NCBI GenBank assembly: GCA_036004405.1
Contig: DASYRM010000043.1
Location: forward strand, 1-24,282
Reading direction: 5' to 3'
DNA: 24,282 bases
Source of the DNA: DASYRM01 sp036004405
GTDB taxonomy: Bacteria; Acidobacteriota; Vicinamibacteria; Vicinamibacterales; UBA2999
Position numbers and translations under genes: made by a program. Below the pieces are notes generated by a model. That model was not told where the DNA came from, made no database searches, and was given only the letters and a program-made list of their open reading frames with translations. Positions 1 through 6,568 of this stretch are shown here, in pieces. Within the stretch, counting starts at the first letter, position 1. Each line of letters starts with the position of its first letter.

Positions 1-284
1 CAATCAATGGTGCTCGCGGGACCCCGGGGTCCAACTCAAACACGGGCTCTCAGCACCAACAAGACGCCGACCTCGGTGCCGATGCGCCGCCATTCTCCCG
101 CGTTTCGTCCGGGATGGTCAGCTCCGCTGGTGGCGACTCAAACCTCGCTGGTCCCCCGCGCCCTCTCGCGCGATCGCGTGGAGTTGATCGGCGCCGCTCG
201 AACGCGGTCGCGGAGCACCCACATCCCTCCCCTTTGGCCTGGCCGTGGCTGCCCTTTGTGCGCTCGTCGATTTAGAATCGAGAC
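1..284. other. Intergenic region with no gene seen
   Basis: I see no convincing gene here. The open frames that cross it run against or out of phase with the cytochrome gene that follows and encode low-complexity Arg/Pro-rich products. A perfect 14-bp palindrome (GGACCCCGGGGTCC, 19-32) lies near the left edge and could be the terminator stem of a gene outside the window. The final 15 bases hold the candidate promoter of the cytochrome gene. Confidence 0.5.
273..278 (+). promoter_or_regulatory. Candidate leaderless -10 box (TAGAAT) of the cytochrome c gene
   Basis: TAGAAT lies exactly six bases before the ATG at 285, and no purine-rich ribosome binding site fits between them. Transcription from this hexamer would begin at or next to the start codon, giving a leaderless mRNA. 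The same hexamer with the same spacing precedes the PQQ dehydrogenase start at 8314 (minus). No clear -35 element is visible. Confidence 0.5.
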
Positions 285-812
285 ATGAACAGAGGCCGTT
301 TGGTCGCGATCCTTCTCGCGGTATCCCTGGCGGGTGGGCTGTCCAACGCCGCGGCAACGCTGCGGGCGCAGGACAGTGCGCCGGCGCCGGAGGACATCGC
401 GGCGGGGCAGCGCATCTACCGGCAGAAGGCCGACTGCCAGTCGTGCCACGGCTGGGCGGCCGACGGTCGCAAGATGGACTCGCAGATGCCCGACGGCGCC
501 AACCTCCGCACGACGAAGCTCGATCGTGCCAAGCTGATCGTGGCGATCAAATGCGGCGTGCCGGGCAAGATGATGCCCGCCTTCGACAAGCTCGCCTACA
601 CGGACGGGCGCTGCTACAACCTGAAGCAGGCCGATCTGGTGAAGATGAACGCCACGCTGCCCGATCCGCCCACCACGCTGCAGAACCGCGAGATCGAACA
701 GGTCGCCGACTTCCTGTTCGCCAAGGTGGTGGGGAAGGGGCCGATGGATCGCGCCAAGTGCGTCGAGTTCTGGGGCTCCGACGTCTCCGCCTGCACCGAG
801 TTTCCAAAGTAG
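285..812 (+). CDS. Secreted monohaem c-type cytochrome
   Basis: The 175-residue product begins with a signal peptide (hydrophobic residues about 5-28, ending near Ala-Gln-Asp). It carries one haem-attachment site, C51-Q-S-C54-H55. A Met-Met-Pro segment near residues 96-98 is the likely source of the axial methionine ligand. The size and single haem fit a class I periplasmic cytochrome c. Four further cysteines (one at 'KCGVPG', one at 'GRCYN', two near the C-terminus) could form disulfides, which is somewhat unusual. Such cytochromes accept electrons from PQQ dehydrogenases, and two quinoproteins are encoded about 4.5-7 kb away, but they are not in one operon, so partnership is inference. The start is supported by the signal peptide and the TAGAAT box six bases upstream. 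A strong hairpin follows the stop directly. Confidence 0.9.
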   Translation: MNRGRLVAILLAVSLAGGLSNAAATLRAQDSAPAPEDIAAGQRIYRQKADCQSCHGWAADGRKMDSQMPDGANLRTTKLDRAKLIVAIKCGVPGKMMPAFDKLAYTDGRCYNLKQADLVKMNATLPDPPTTLQNREIEQVADFLFAKVVGKGPMDRAKCVEFWGSDVSACTEFPK

Positions 813-834
813 GGGCGGGTCTTTAGACCCGCCC
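813..834 (+). terminator. Hairpin directly after the cytochrome stop codon (possible terminator or REP-like element)
   Basis: GGGCGGGTC (813-821) and GACCCGCCC (826-834) form a perfect 9-bp stem around a TTTA loop. The first stem base directly follows the TAG stop. There is no T-run, so this may be a REP-like palindrome that also acts as a terminator. The junction AAGTAGGGGC recurs at the end of the aldose dehydrogenase gene at 6511-6520. Confidence 0.6.
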
Positions 835-856
835 GACCAGCGAAGGCCCACGGTCC

Positions 857-869
857 AGGCCGGAGGCCT
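857..869 (+). repeat. GGA-triloop palindrome
   Basis: AGGCC-GGA-GGCCT forms a perfect 5-bp stem with a three-base GGA loop. Two palindromes with the same loop occur at 10436-10454 and 10501-10515, which suggests a recurrent intergenic element. Function unknown. Confidence 0.45.
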
Positions 870-877
870 TGCGTTAG

Positions 878-895
878 CTACTTCACGTGTAGTAG
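878..895 (+). promoter_or_regulatory. Probable BlaI/MecI-type operator
   Basis: CTACTTCAC (878-886) followed by GTGTAGTAG (887-895) is an 18-bp dyad with eight of nine positions symmetric. BlaI/MecI repressors bind dyads built on TAC/GTA half sites, and this one resembles that TACTACA...TGTAGTA pattern. It ends 29 bases before the repressor ATG at 925, where it would give autoregulation of the operon. The match is by eye; binding is inferred. Confidence 0.65.
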
Positions 896-924
896 ATAAG
901 ACCACACCGTTAGGAGATACAGGG

Positions 925-1299
925 ATGGTCCGACTCTCGAAGCTCGAGCTGCAAGTGATGGAGGCGCTGTGGACGCTCGGCCGCGCCTCGGTCCGCGAGA
1001 TTCAGGAGACGTTCGCCGAGAAGGTCCGGCCGGCGTACACGACCGTGCAGACGATGGTCTACCGCCTCGAGGTCAAGCAGGCCGTGCGCCGTGTCAAGAA
1101 GATCGGCAACGCGCACGTCTTCGAGGCGGTGATCAGCCGCTCGTCGGCACAACGGCGGGTCGTGGACGACCTGCTGGCCTTCTTCGGCGGGCGCAGCCAG
1201 CCGCTGATGGCGCAGCTCGTCGAGAGCGGTCACCTGACGCTCGACGACGTGAAGGAGGCCGAGAAGTTGATCCGCCGTCAGAAGGCGGTGAAGCCATGA
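925..1299 (+). CDS. BlaI/MecI/CopY-family transcriptional repressor
   Basis: The 124-residue product has the usual length and layout of the family. A winged-helix DNA-binding domain fills about residues 3-70 ('LSKLELQVMEALW', then 'TTVQTMVYRLEVK'), and a helical dimerisation region fills residues 75-118. An AGGAG motif (912-916) lies eight bases before the ATG. In BlaI and MecI the sensor-triggered cleavage falls at an Asn-Phe pair; by my alignment the equivalent here is Gln97-Leu98, so the cut site may differ. The stop overlaps the next start in ATGA (1296-1299), so repressor and M56 peptidase are translationally coupled. The dyad at 878-895 is the likely operator. The family assignment is secure; the target genes beyond its own operon are unknown. 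Confidence 0.93.
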   Translation: MVRLSKLELQVMEALWTLGRASVREIQETFAEKVRPAYTTVQTMVYRLEVKQAVRRVKKIGNAHVFEAVISRSSAQRRVVDDLLAFFGGRSQPLMAQLVESGHLTLDDVKEAEKLIRRQKAVKP

Positions 1300-3137
1300 A
1301 CCCCGCATGGACCGGCCCACTGTTCGACCACATGTGGCAGTCCACGTGGTTCGCGGCGGCGTGCGCGCTGCTGGCCCTCGCATTGCGTCACCGTGAGGCG
1401 CGCCTTCGCGGCACGCTGTGGTGCGCCGCGGTCGTGAAGTTCCTCGTCCCGTGGCCAGTGCTGGTGTCGATCGGCGAACGGTTGAACGTCTGGTCGCGCG
1501 CCGCCGTGCCGCCGCCGCGCCCCAACGGCGCATTCTACGTGGACGTGTTCGCGCAGCCGTTCACGCAGGCGCGTTTCGTGACCGCGCCGCCTCAGGCGCC
1601 AGTAGCCGGATCGTCGTTCGATACGGCGATGACCGTGGTGATCGCCGTCTGGATGGCCGGCGTGACGCTGCTGATTGTGCGCTGGGCGGTGCGGTGGATT
1701 CAGCTCCGTCGCGTCGTCCGCACGGCTGCCCTCGCGGGGTCGGGGCGCGAGCTCGACATCTTTCGCCGCGTGCAACGGACCGACCCGCGTTTTGCCCATG
1801 TGGCGCTGGCGCTGACCGAGCAGCCGATCGGCCCGGGCGTGGCGGGGAGCGTGTGGCCGGTGGTGCTGTGGCCGCGCGGGATCTCGGACCGGCTCACGGA
1901 CGAGGAGATGGCGTCCGTGTTCGCGCACGAGCTCTGTCACGTGCGCCGGCGGGACAACGTCATCTCGGCGCTGGCCCGCGTCGCCGAGACGCTGTTCTGG
2001 TTTCATCCCGCCGTCTGGCTGCTCGGCCGGCGCCTGCAGGATGAGCGCGAGCGCGCGTGCGATGAAGGGGTGGTTGCCGCGACCTCGCCGCACGTCTACG
2101 CGGAAGCGCTGGTGAAGACCTGCCAGTTCCACCTTGACGCGCCGCTCGCGTGCGGCGCCGGCGGTACGCCCGCCACGTTTTCGTCGCGGATCGCCCGCAT
2201 CCTGCGCAGCGGCGAGCACCGTGAGGTCTCGCCGTGGGTCCGTCGCGGCGTCGCGGCGCTGGTGACTGGTGCGCTCGCCCTCCCGGTGGCCGTGACGGCG
2301 GTCATGCCGCCGGAGATCGTGGGGCTCGGCCCGAATCGCCTCCTGCAGTCGCCGCAACTGCTGGTGGCGTGGGCGCCTCGCGGCCTGTCGCCGGTGGCGC
2401 ATGGCGACGAGCGGTTCGTCACCGCGGCGGTGTGGCCGTCGTCGAGCCGTACGCCAGGCGGGTTGCAGGCGTTCGGGGGCGGACGGGTCGCGGGTACCGG
2501 CGTGTCGCCCGCCGAGTTGATTCGGAGCGCGTTTGGATCCACCAGGGCGCTGCGGCAGTACGAAGTGGTCGGGCTGCCGGCGTGGGCCTTCCGTGATCGC
2601 TTCGACGTGCGCGCGCGCGCCGCCTCGGACTTCGTCAACGAACCCTCGGGTGAACCCCGCCAGTTCGTGACGATGCTGCAGCACCTGCTGGCCGACGAGT
2701 TCGACCTGGTGGTGCATCGCGAGCGCCGGACGATCCCGGTCTACGCCCTTGTCAGGTTCGGCTCGACGCTCGGGCCCCGGTTGCGGCCGAGCGCGCTCAA
2801 CTGCTGGCGTCCCGGCGAGGGCCCGGTGCCGGCGATACCGGTGCATCCCCGCCAGTGGTGCCATTCGCAGTTCCTGCGCAAGGGGATCACGGAGGCCGCA
2901 TCGATGGAGTGGCTCGCCGGCATCGTCGGCGTGCGCCAGCGTCTCGACCGGCCAGTGCTGGATCGCACCGGGCTGACAGGGCCGTACGACATCGAGTGGC
3001 TGCCGCCGCCGCCCGAGCTGCCCGTGAGGCCCACGCTCGAGGCGCAGCTGGGCCTGACGCTCGAAGAGCGGACAGAACCCGTCGATCTGCTCGTTGTGGA
3101 TCGCATCGAGGAACACCTCAAGGAGGGGAGGCGATGA
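1296..3137 (+). CDS. M56 (BlaR1-like) membrane metallopeptidase with C-terminal DUF3738 sensor-like domain
   Basis: The 613-residue product starts at an ATG overlapping the repressor stop, which is preferred over longer upstream frames. N-terminal membrane helices (about residues 10-60 and 110-135) precede the zinc motif H211-E-L-C-H215, with a downstream acidic segment (D249-E257, 'DERERACDE') that may give the third ligand. A last hydrophobic helix lies near residues 315-335. Residues about 400-605 align with the DUF3738 protein encoded next: compare 'DRTGLTGPYDIEW' with 'DETGLTGGYNIDL', and 'LEAQLGLTLEER' with 'MQEQLGLKLEGK'. In BlaR1 the position after the last helix holds a penicillin sensor; here DUF3738 takes it, so a non-beta-lactam ligand is likely. 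The peptidase probably inactivates the BlaI-type repressor upon signal. That fusion architecture is known in Acidobacteria; its ligand is not. Confidence 0.93.
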   Translation: MNPAWTGPLFDHMWQSTWFAAACALLALALRHREARLRGTLWCAAVVKFLVPWPVLVSIGERLNVWSRAAVPPPRPNGAFYVDVFAQPFTQARFVTAPPQAPVAGSSFDTAMTVVIAVWMAGVTLLIVRWAVRWIQLRRVVRTAALAGSGRELDIFRRVQRTDPRFAHVALALTEQPIGPGVAGSVWPVVLWPRGISDRLTDEEMASVFAHELCHVRRRDNVISALARVAETLFWFHPAVWLLGRRLQDERERACDEGVVAATSPHVYAEALVKTCQFHLDAPLACGAGGTPATFSSRIARILRSGEHREVSPWVRRGVAALVTGALALPVAVTAVMPPEIVGLGPNRLLQSPQLLVAWAPRGLSPVAHGDERFVTAAVWPSSSRTPGGLQAFGGGRVAGTGVSPAELIRSAFGSTRALRQYEVVGLPAWAFRDRFDVRARAASDFVNEPSGEPRQFVTMLQHLLADEFDLVVHRERRTIPVYALVRFGSTLGPRLRPSALNCWRPGEGPVPAIPVHPRQWCHSQFLRKGITEAASMEWLAGIVGVRQRLDRPVLDRTGLTGPYDIEWLPPPPELPVRPTLEAQLGLTLEERTEPVDLLVVDRIEEHLKEGRR

Positions 3138-4021
3138 TCCGCCGATTCACGGTCTTCGGTCTGACGTTGACCCTCGCTGCGGCCGTCTCGGCCCAGCAGC
3201 GGCCGCCGCACATCCTGCCGCCGCTGCTCACCGGGCCCGCACCGGAGTTCGAGGTTGCGAGCGTGAAGGTCAACAAGTCCGGCGAGGCGCAGACCCGCTT
3301 CAATTTCAACGGCGGCCGCATCGACGTGATCAACATGCAGCTGCGCGGCATCATCCAGGCCGCCTATCGCGTGCCGGCCAATCAGCTGGTGAACGTGCCC
3401 GGCTGGGTGAACGGCACGCGTGTGGACATCGTGGCCAAGGCCGATCCGAAGTACTCGGTGCAGGAGCTGCAGAGCATGCTGCAGCCGCTGCTCGTCGAGC
3501 GCTTCAAGCTCAAGTTCCATCGCGAGATGCGCGAGATGGACGTCTACGTGATGACAGTCGCGAGCAAGGACGGGCGCCTCGGGCCGAAGCTCCAGAAGTC
3601 CGACACCAACTGCGAGGAGCTCGGCGCCCAGCCCCGAAGCTCGCTCGCGCCGCCAAAGCCTGGCGAGCTGCCGGCGTGCGGCACCGTGCCCGGCGGCCCC
3701 GGACACATGATCTTCCGCGGCTTCGGCATGGGACCGTTCGTGCAGATCCTGGGGATCGCCACCCGCGGGCGTCAGGTGATCGACGAGACCGGCCTCACCG
3801 GCGGCTACAACATCGACCTGCAGTACACGCCCGAGGCGCTGTCGGCGGCCGCGATCGCGGCGCGCGGCGGCGCGCCACCGCCGCTGGCGGCCCAAGTCGA
3901 TCCGAACGGACCGGATCTGTTCACCGCGATGCAGGAGCAGCTCGGCCTGAAGCTCGAAGGCAAGAAGATGTCGCTCGAAGTGATGGTCGTCGACAACATC
4001 GAGCTTCCGACCGGGGATTGA
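3134..4021 (+). CDS. Secreted DUF3738 (TIGR03435) soil-associated protein
   Basis: The 295-residue product starts with a signal peptide ('MIRRFTVFGLTLTLAAAVSA', residues 1-20) and then a full DUF3738 domain. Typical features include 'FEVASVKVN' near residues 36-44, 'LLVERFKLKFHRE', 'DETGLTGGYNIDL', and the closing 'VVDNIELPT'. Two cysteines in the central loop ('TNCEEL', 'LPACGT') may pair. A strong AGGAGGGGAGG ribosome site precedes the ATG, which overlaps the M56 stop in ATGA. The domain is a paralogue of the one fused to the M56 protein. The biochemical role of DUF3738 is not known to me. The operon suggests that it works outside the membrane with the M56 sensor, as a decoy, ligand carrier or second sensor; this is inference. 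Confidence 0.92.
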   Translation: MIRRFTVFGLTLTLAAAVSAQQRPPHILPPLLTGPAPEFEVASVKVNKSGEAQTRFNFNGGRIDVINMQLRGIIQAAYRVPANQLVNVPGWVNGTRVDIVAKADPKYSVQELQSMLQPLLVERFKLKFHREMREMDVYVMTVASKDGRLGPKLQKSDTNCEELGAQPRSSLAPPKPGELPACGTVPGGPGHMIFRGFGMGPFVQILGIATRGRQVIDETGLTGGYNIDLQYTPEALSAAAIAARGGAPPPLAAQVDPNGPDLFTAMQEQLGLKLEGKKMSLEVMVVDNIELPTGD

Positions 4022-4024
4022 GAC

Positions 4025-4041
4025 GGGCCGCCTGCCGGCCC
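4025..4041. terminator. Hairpin between convergent genes
   Basis: GGGCCG (4025-4030), loop CCTGC, CGGCCC (4036-4041): a perfect 6-bp stem between the DUF3738 stop at 4021 and the stop of the minus-strand gene at 4052. No T-run is present. Read on the minus strand it begins AAGTAGGGGC, matching the edges of the hairpins at 813 and 6517. It may serve as a bidirectional terminator. Confidence 0.5.
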
Positions 4042-4051
4042 CTACTTGGCG

Positions 4052-5140
4052 CTACTTCGCGCGCCCGGTATAGCCCTGCGCGATCGTCGGGATCGCCATG
4101 ACGCGGTTCCGGGCGCTCGACGTGCCCCACGCGCCGGTGAAGACGATGGCGTAGAGCGTCTTCTTGTCGGCGCCACCGAAGGCGGTGCCGTGCAGACCGG
4201 GGACGCCCGGAATCGTTCCGAGGAACGTGCCCTTCGGGTCGAACACGTCCACCGACGCGCCGGTTGCGACGTACACCCGCCCCTGCTGATCGACCGCCGA
4301 GCCGTCGCCGGCGGTGCCTCCGTGCAGCTTGCCGAACTCGCGCTGGTTGGTGAGCGAGCCGTCGGCCTTGACGTCGAACGCCGCCACGACAGGGCCGTTG
4401 GTGACGTAGAGCGTCTTCTCGTCCGGGCTGAGGATGATGCCGTTGGCACCCTGCACGCTCTGCCCGTACTGCGTCATCACGCCCTTCGGGTTGGCGTAGA
4501 ACACGCCGACGCCGCTGATGCTCACGTAGACGCCGCCGCGGCTGTCGGCCGTGAGGTCGTTGAGCACGCCGCCCACGCAGTCGAGCGGTTCGCCGTTGAA
4601 GCGGTTTGCCAACACCCTGCGCGCGGGCTCGAGCTGCATGACGCTCGGGTTCAGCCCGCGCGACACCAGGAACAGCGCGCCGTTCTTGCTGCGCGCCACC
4701 GCGCCGCCGGTGTTGACGTCCTTGTGGATGACGGTGGCCAGCCCCGTCTTCGGGTCCATCCGCATGACGTTGCTCGCGTCGTTGTTCGCGAACAGCAGCG
4801 TGCCGCCGTCGCCCGCGATCGGGCCGTCGGCGTTGTTGCCCTGCCAATCCCACACTGTCTTCCAGGTCTGGCCGGCGGCAATGACGTTCGGGATGGCGGG
4901 CGACGGCGCCACCGGCGGATCCGGAGGCGCCGTCGCGGGCTGGGGGTCCTTCGAGATGGGGATGCCGAACGGCGCCGGCTTCGTCTTGCACGTGGCGAGC
5001 ACGGCGGGCTCGCCCGCGTTCTGCCAGGACTGCTGGCTGCTGCCGCGCGGGAACGCGGACGAGGGCGACGGGCCCTGAGCGGACACAGCCGCGGCCACCG
5101 TGCAGGCCAGGATGGAAGCAACCGCGATTCTCGATGTCAT
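4052..5140 (-). CDS. Secreted SMP-30/NHL-like beta-propeller protein (possible lactonase)
   Basis: The 362-residue product has a signal peptide (residues 1-21) and then repeated propeller blades with Asp/Gly turns. The strongest family match is 'NGIILSPDEKTLYVTNG' starting at Asn233, as in SMP-30/gluconolactonases. In those enzymes an Asp in the following strand binds the metal; my alignment puts Asn248 there, so catalytic activity is doubtful. I chose the ATG at 5140 because a TACAGT box ends seven bases before it. A GTG nine bases upstream (5149) is possible. The gene diverges from a PQQ aldose dehydrogenase, whose product would be an aldonolactone, so a periplasmic lactonase role is attractive. 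A non-enzymatic binding propeller is the alternative. Confidence 0.85.
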   Translation of the reverse strand: MTSRIAVASILACTVAAAVSAQGPSPSSAFPRGSSQQSWQNAGEPAVLATCKTKPAPFGIPISKDPQPATAPPDPPVAPSPAIPNVIAAGQTWKTVWDWQGNNADGPIAGDGGTLLFANNDASNVMRMDPKTGLATVIHKDVNTGGAVARSKNGALFLVSRGLNPSVMQLEPARRVLANRFNGEPLDCVGGVLNDLTADSRGGVYVSISGVGVFYANPKGVMTQYGQSVQGANGIILSPDEKTLYVTNGPVVAAFDVKADGSLTNQREFGKLHGGTAGDGSAVDQQGRVYVATGASVDVFDPKGTFLGTIPGVPGLHGTAFGGADKKTLYAIVFTGAWGTSSARNRVMAIPTIAQGYTGRAK

Positions 5141-5147
5141 GCGCAGC

Positions 5148-5153
5148 ACTGTA
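5148..5153 (-). promoter_or_regulatory. Candidate leaderless -10 box (TACAGT)
   Basis: On the minus strand TACAGT ends seven bases before the ATG at 5140, with no Shine-Dalgarno sequence between. TTCACG lies 18 bases upstream of the box and matches four of six consensus -35 bases. This favours ATG 5140 over GTG 5149 as start. Confidence 0.45.
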
Positions 5154-5175
5154 TCCCACTAAAATCCGAATCGTG

Positions 5176-5194
5176 AACCGGCGTTAAGCCGGTT
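5176..5194. promoter_or_regulatory. Perfect dyad in the divergent promoter region
   Basis: AACCGGC (5176-5182), GTTAA, GCCGGTT (5188-5194) is a perfect 7-bp inverted repeat in the 107-bp gap between the propeller gene and the aldose dehydrogenase gene. It could be an operator controlling both, or a transcript hairpin. No regulator gene adjoins it. Confidence 0.4.
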
Positions 5195-5247
5195 TGCCAG
5201 ATACTGCGCGCGGCCCGCGATCAGCGGGACGCGCCAACGGAGGACGG

Positions 5248-6516
5248 ATGATTCGCAGAGCGAAGTGGGCCCTGGCGCTGTGTGTCGCGCCCATGCTGGG
5301 ATTGACTGCCGTGATGGCCGCGCAGACGAGGACCGTGCCACGACCGCCGGCGGCGCCGCCCGGGCAGCAGCCGCCCGGTGAGAGCGCCGCGCCCGACGGT
5401 TACCAGCCGCTGCCGGCGTGGCTGGGCCAGACGCGCGCGCCCGTGCCCGCAAAGAGCGAGACGTTCACGGTCGACACCGTCTCGGAGGGGCTCAACGGCG
5501 CGTGGTTCCGCTTCCTGCCCGACGGTCGCATCCTGCTTGGCGAGCGCACGGGCAGCATCAAGATCATCGGCAAGGACGGCAAAGCCGGCGCGCCGCTCAC
5601 CGGCATGCCGGCGAACATGTTCGCGCAGGGGCAGGCGCTCTTCTCGGTGCAGCCCGACAAGAGCTTTGCGACCAACCGGACGATCTACTTCACCTACTCC
5701 GTGCTGCCCGACGGCGCCGACCCGGCCAAGCAGCGCTCGCCCGCACACGTGCACGTGGCGAGCGCGAAGATCACGGCGGACGACAAGGGCCTCGAGGGCG
5801 TGAAGGATCTGCTCGACGCGGAAGGCACCGGCGGGCGCGTGATTCAGGCCCCCGACGGCACGCTGCTCGTGGAGACCACCGTGCCCGCGGGGCTGGGCAT
5901 TGTGTCGGAACAGTGGATGCAGCCGCAGCAGGCGGACAGCCTGATGGGCAAAGTGCTGCGCATCAACGCGGACGGCACCGTTCCCAAGGACAACCCGTTC
6001 GTGGGCAAGGCCGGCACGCGTCCGGAGATTTACGCGTTCGGCTTCCGCGATCCCCAGGGGCTGGCCATCCAGCCGAAGACCGGCCACGCCTTCACGAGCG
6101 AGCACGGCCCGCGCGGCGGCGACGAGATCAACGAGGTGGAGAAGGGGAAGAACTACGGGTTCCCCGTGATCGGCTACGGGCGCGACTACACCGGCAAGCC
6201 GATCAACAACGACAAGACCGCGCAGGCTGGAATGGAGCAGCCGGTGTATTTCTGGACGCCCGACATCGCGCCGGCGGGGATCGGTTTCTACAGCGGCAAG
6301 ATGTTTCCGGCGTGGGACGGCAACCTGTTCGTGTCGGCGCTGGCCGGCCGCTATCTGATGCGGCTCGTGCTCGACGCCCACAACCACGTCGTGGCCGAGG
6401 AGCGGCTGCTGAAGGATCTCAATCAGCGCATCCGCAACGTCAACGGGGGTCCGGACGGCGCGCTCTACGTGCTGACCGACGGCGCGAACGGCAAGATCCT
6501 TCGGTTACGGAAGTAG
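5248..6516 (+). CDS. PQQ-dependent soluble aldose (sugar) dehydrogenase
   Basis: The 422-residue product has a signal peptide (about residues 1-26, 'LTAVMAAQ') and a Pro-rich segment. The GSDH six-bladed propeller follows. Hallmarks are 'LPDGRILLGERTGSI', 'EIYAFGFRDPQGLA', and the active-site segment E285-H286-G-P-R-G-G-D-E, as in the YliI-type aldose sugar dehydrogenases. The ATG at 5248 is chosen for the signal peptide and a GGAGGA ribosome site just upstream; an earlier in-frame start at 5194 would precede the signal peptide. It oxidises aldoses to lactones in the periplasm using PQQ. No PQQ biosynthesis genes are in the window. Two stacked hairpins follow the stop. Confidence 0.93.
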   Translation: MIRRAKWALALCVAPMLGLTAVMAAQTRTVPRPPAAPPGQQPPGESAAPDGYQPLPAWLGQTRAPVPAKSETFTVDTVSEGLNGAWFRFLPDGRILLGERTGSIKIIGKDGKAGAPLTGMPANMFAQGQALFSVQPDKSFATNRTIYFTYSVLPDGADPAKQRSPAHVHVASAKITADDKGLEGVKDLLDAEGTGGRVIQAPDGTLLVETTVPAGLGIVSEQWMQPQQADSLMGKVLRINADGTVPKDNPFVGKAGTRPEIYAFGFRDPQGLAIQPKTGHAFTSEHGPRGGDEINEVEKGKNYGFPVIGYGRDYTGKPINNDKTAQAGMEQPVYFWTPDIAPAGIGFYSGKMFPAWDGNLFVSALAGRYLMRLVLDAHNHVVAEERLLKDLNQRIRNVNGGPDGALYVLTDGANGKILRLRK

Positions 6517-6536
6517 GGGCTGCCTTCAGGCAGCCC
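6517..6536. terminator. First of two tandem hairpins after the aldose dehydrogenase gene
   Basis: GGGCTGCC-TTCA-GGCAGCCC is a perfect 8-bp stem with a TTCA loop. It starts directly after the TAG stop, as the hairpin at 813 does. It lies between convergent genes and is probably a bidirectional terminator or REP-like palindrome. Confidence 0.6.
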
Positions 6537-6542
6537 GTCTAC

Positions 6543-6562
6543 GGGCCGCCTGAAGGCGGCCC
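6543..6562. terminator. Second tandem hairpin between convergent quinoprotein genes
   Basis: GGGCCGCC-TGAA-GGCGGCCC is a perfect 8-bp stem with a TGAA loop, six bases after the first hairpin. The loops TTCA and TGAA are reverse complements, so the two elements form an inverted pair: one reads on each strand. It ends seven bases before the stop of the minus-strand dehydrogenase at 6569. Confidence 0.6.
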
Positions 6563-6568
6563 CCACGT

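Noticed and set aside
1..284. A 93-residue plus-strand frame (7-288) as a small gene
   Set aside because: It has no ribosome site, an Arg/Pro-rich composition, and would overlap the cytochrome start and its promoter.
925..3137. Beta-lactam resistance system
   Set aside because: There is a BlaI/BlaR1-type pair, but the sensor is DUF3738 rather than a penicillin-binding domain, and no beta-lactamase gene is in the window.
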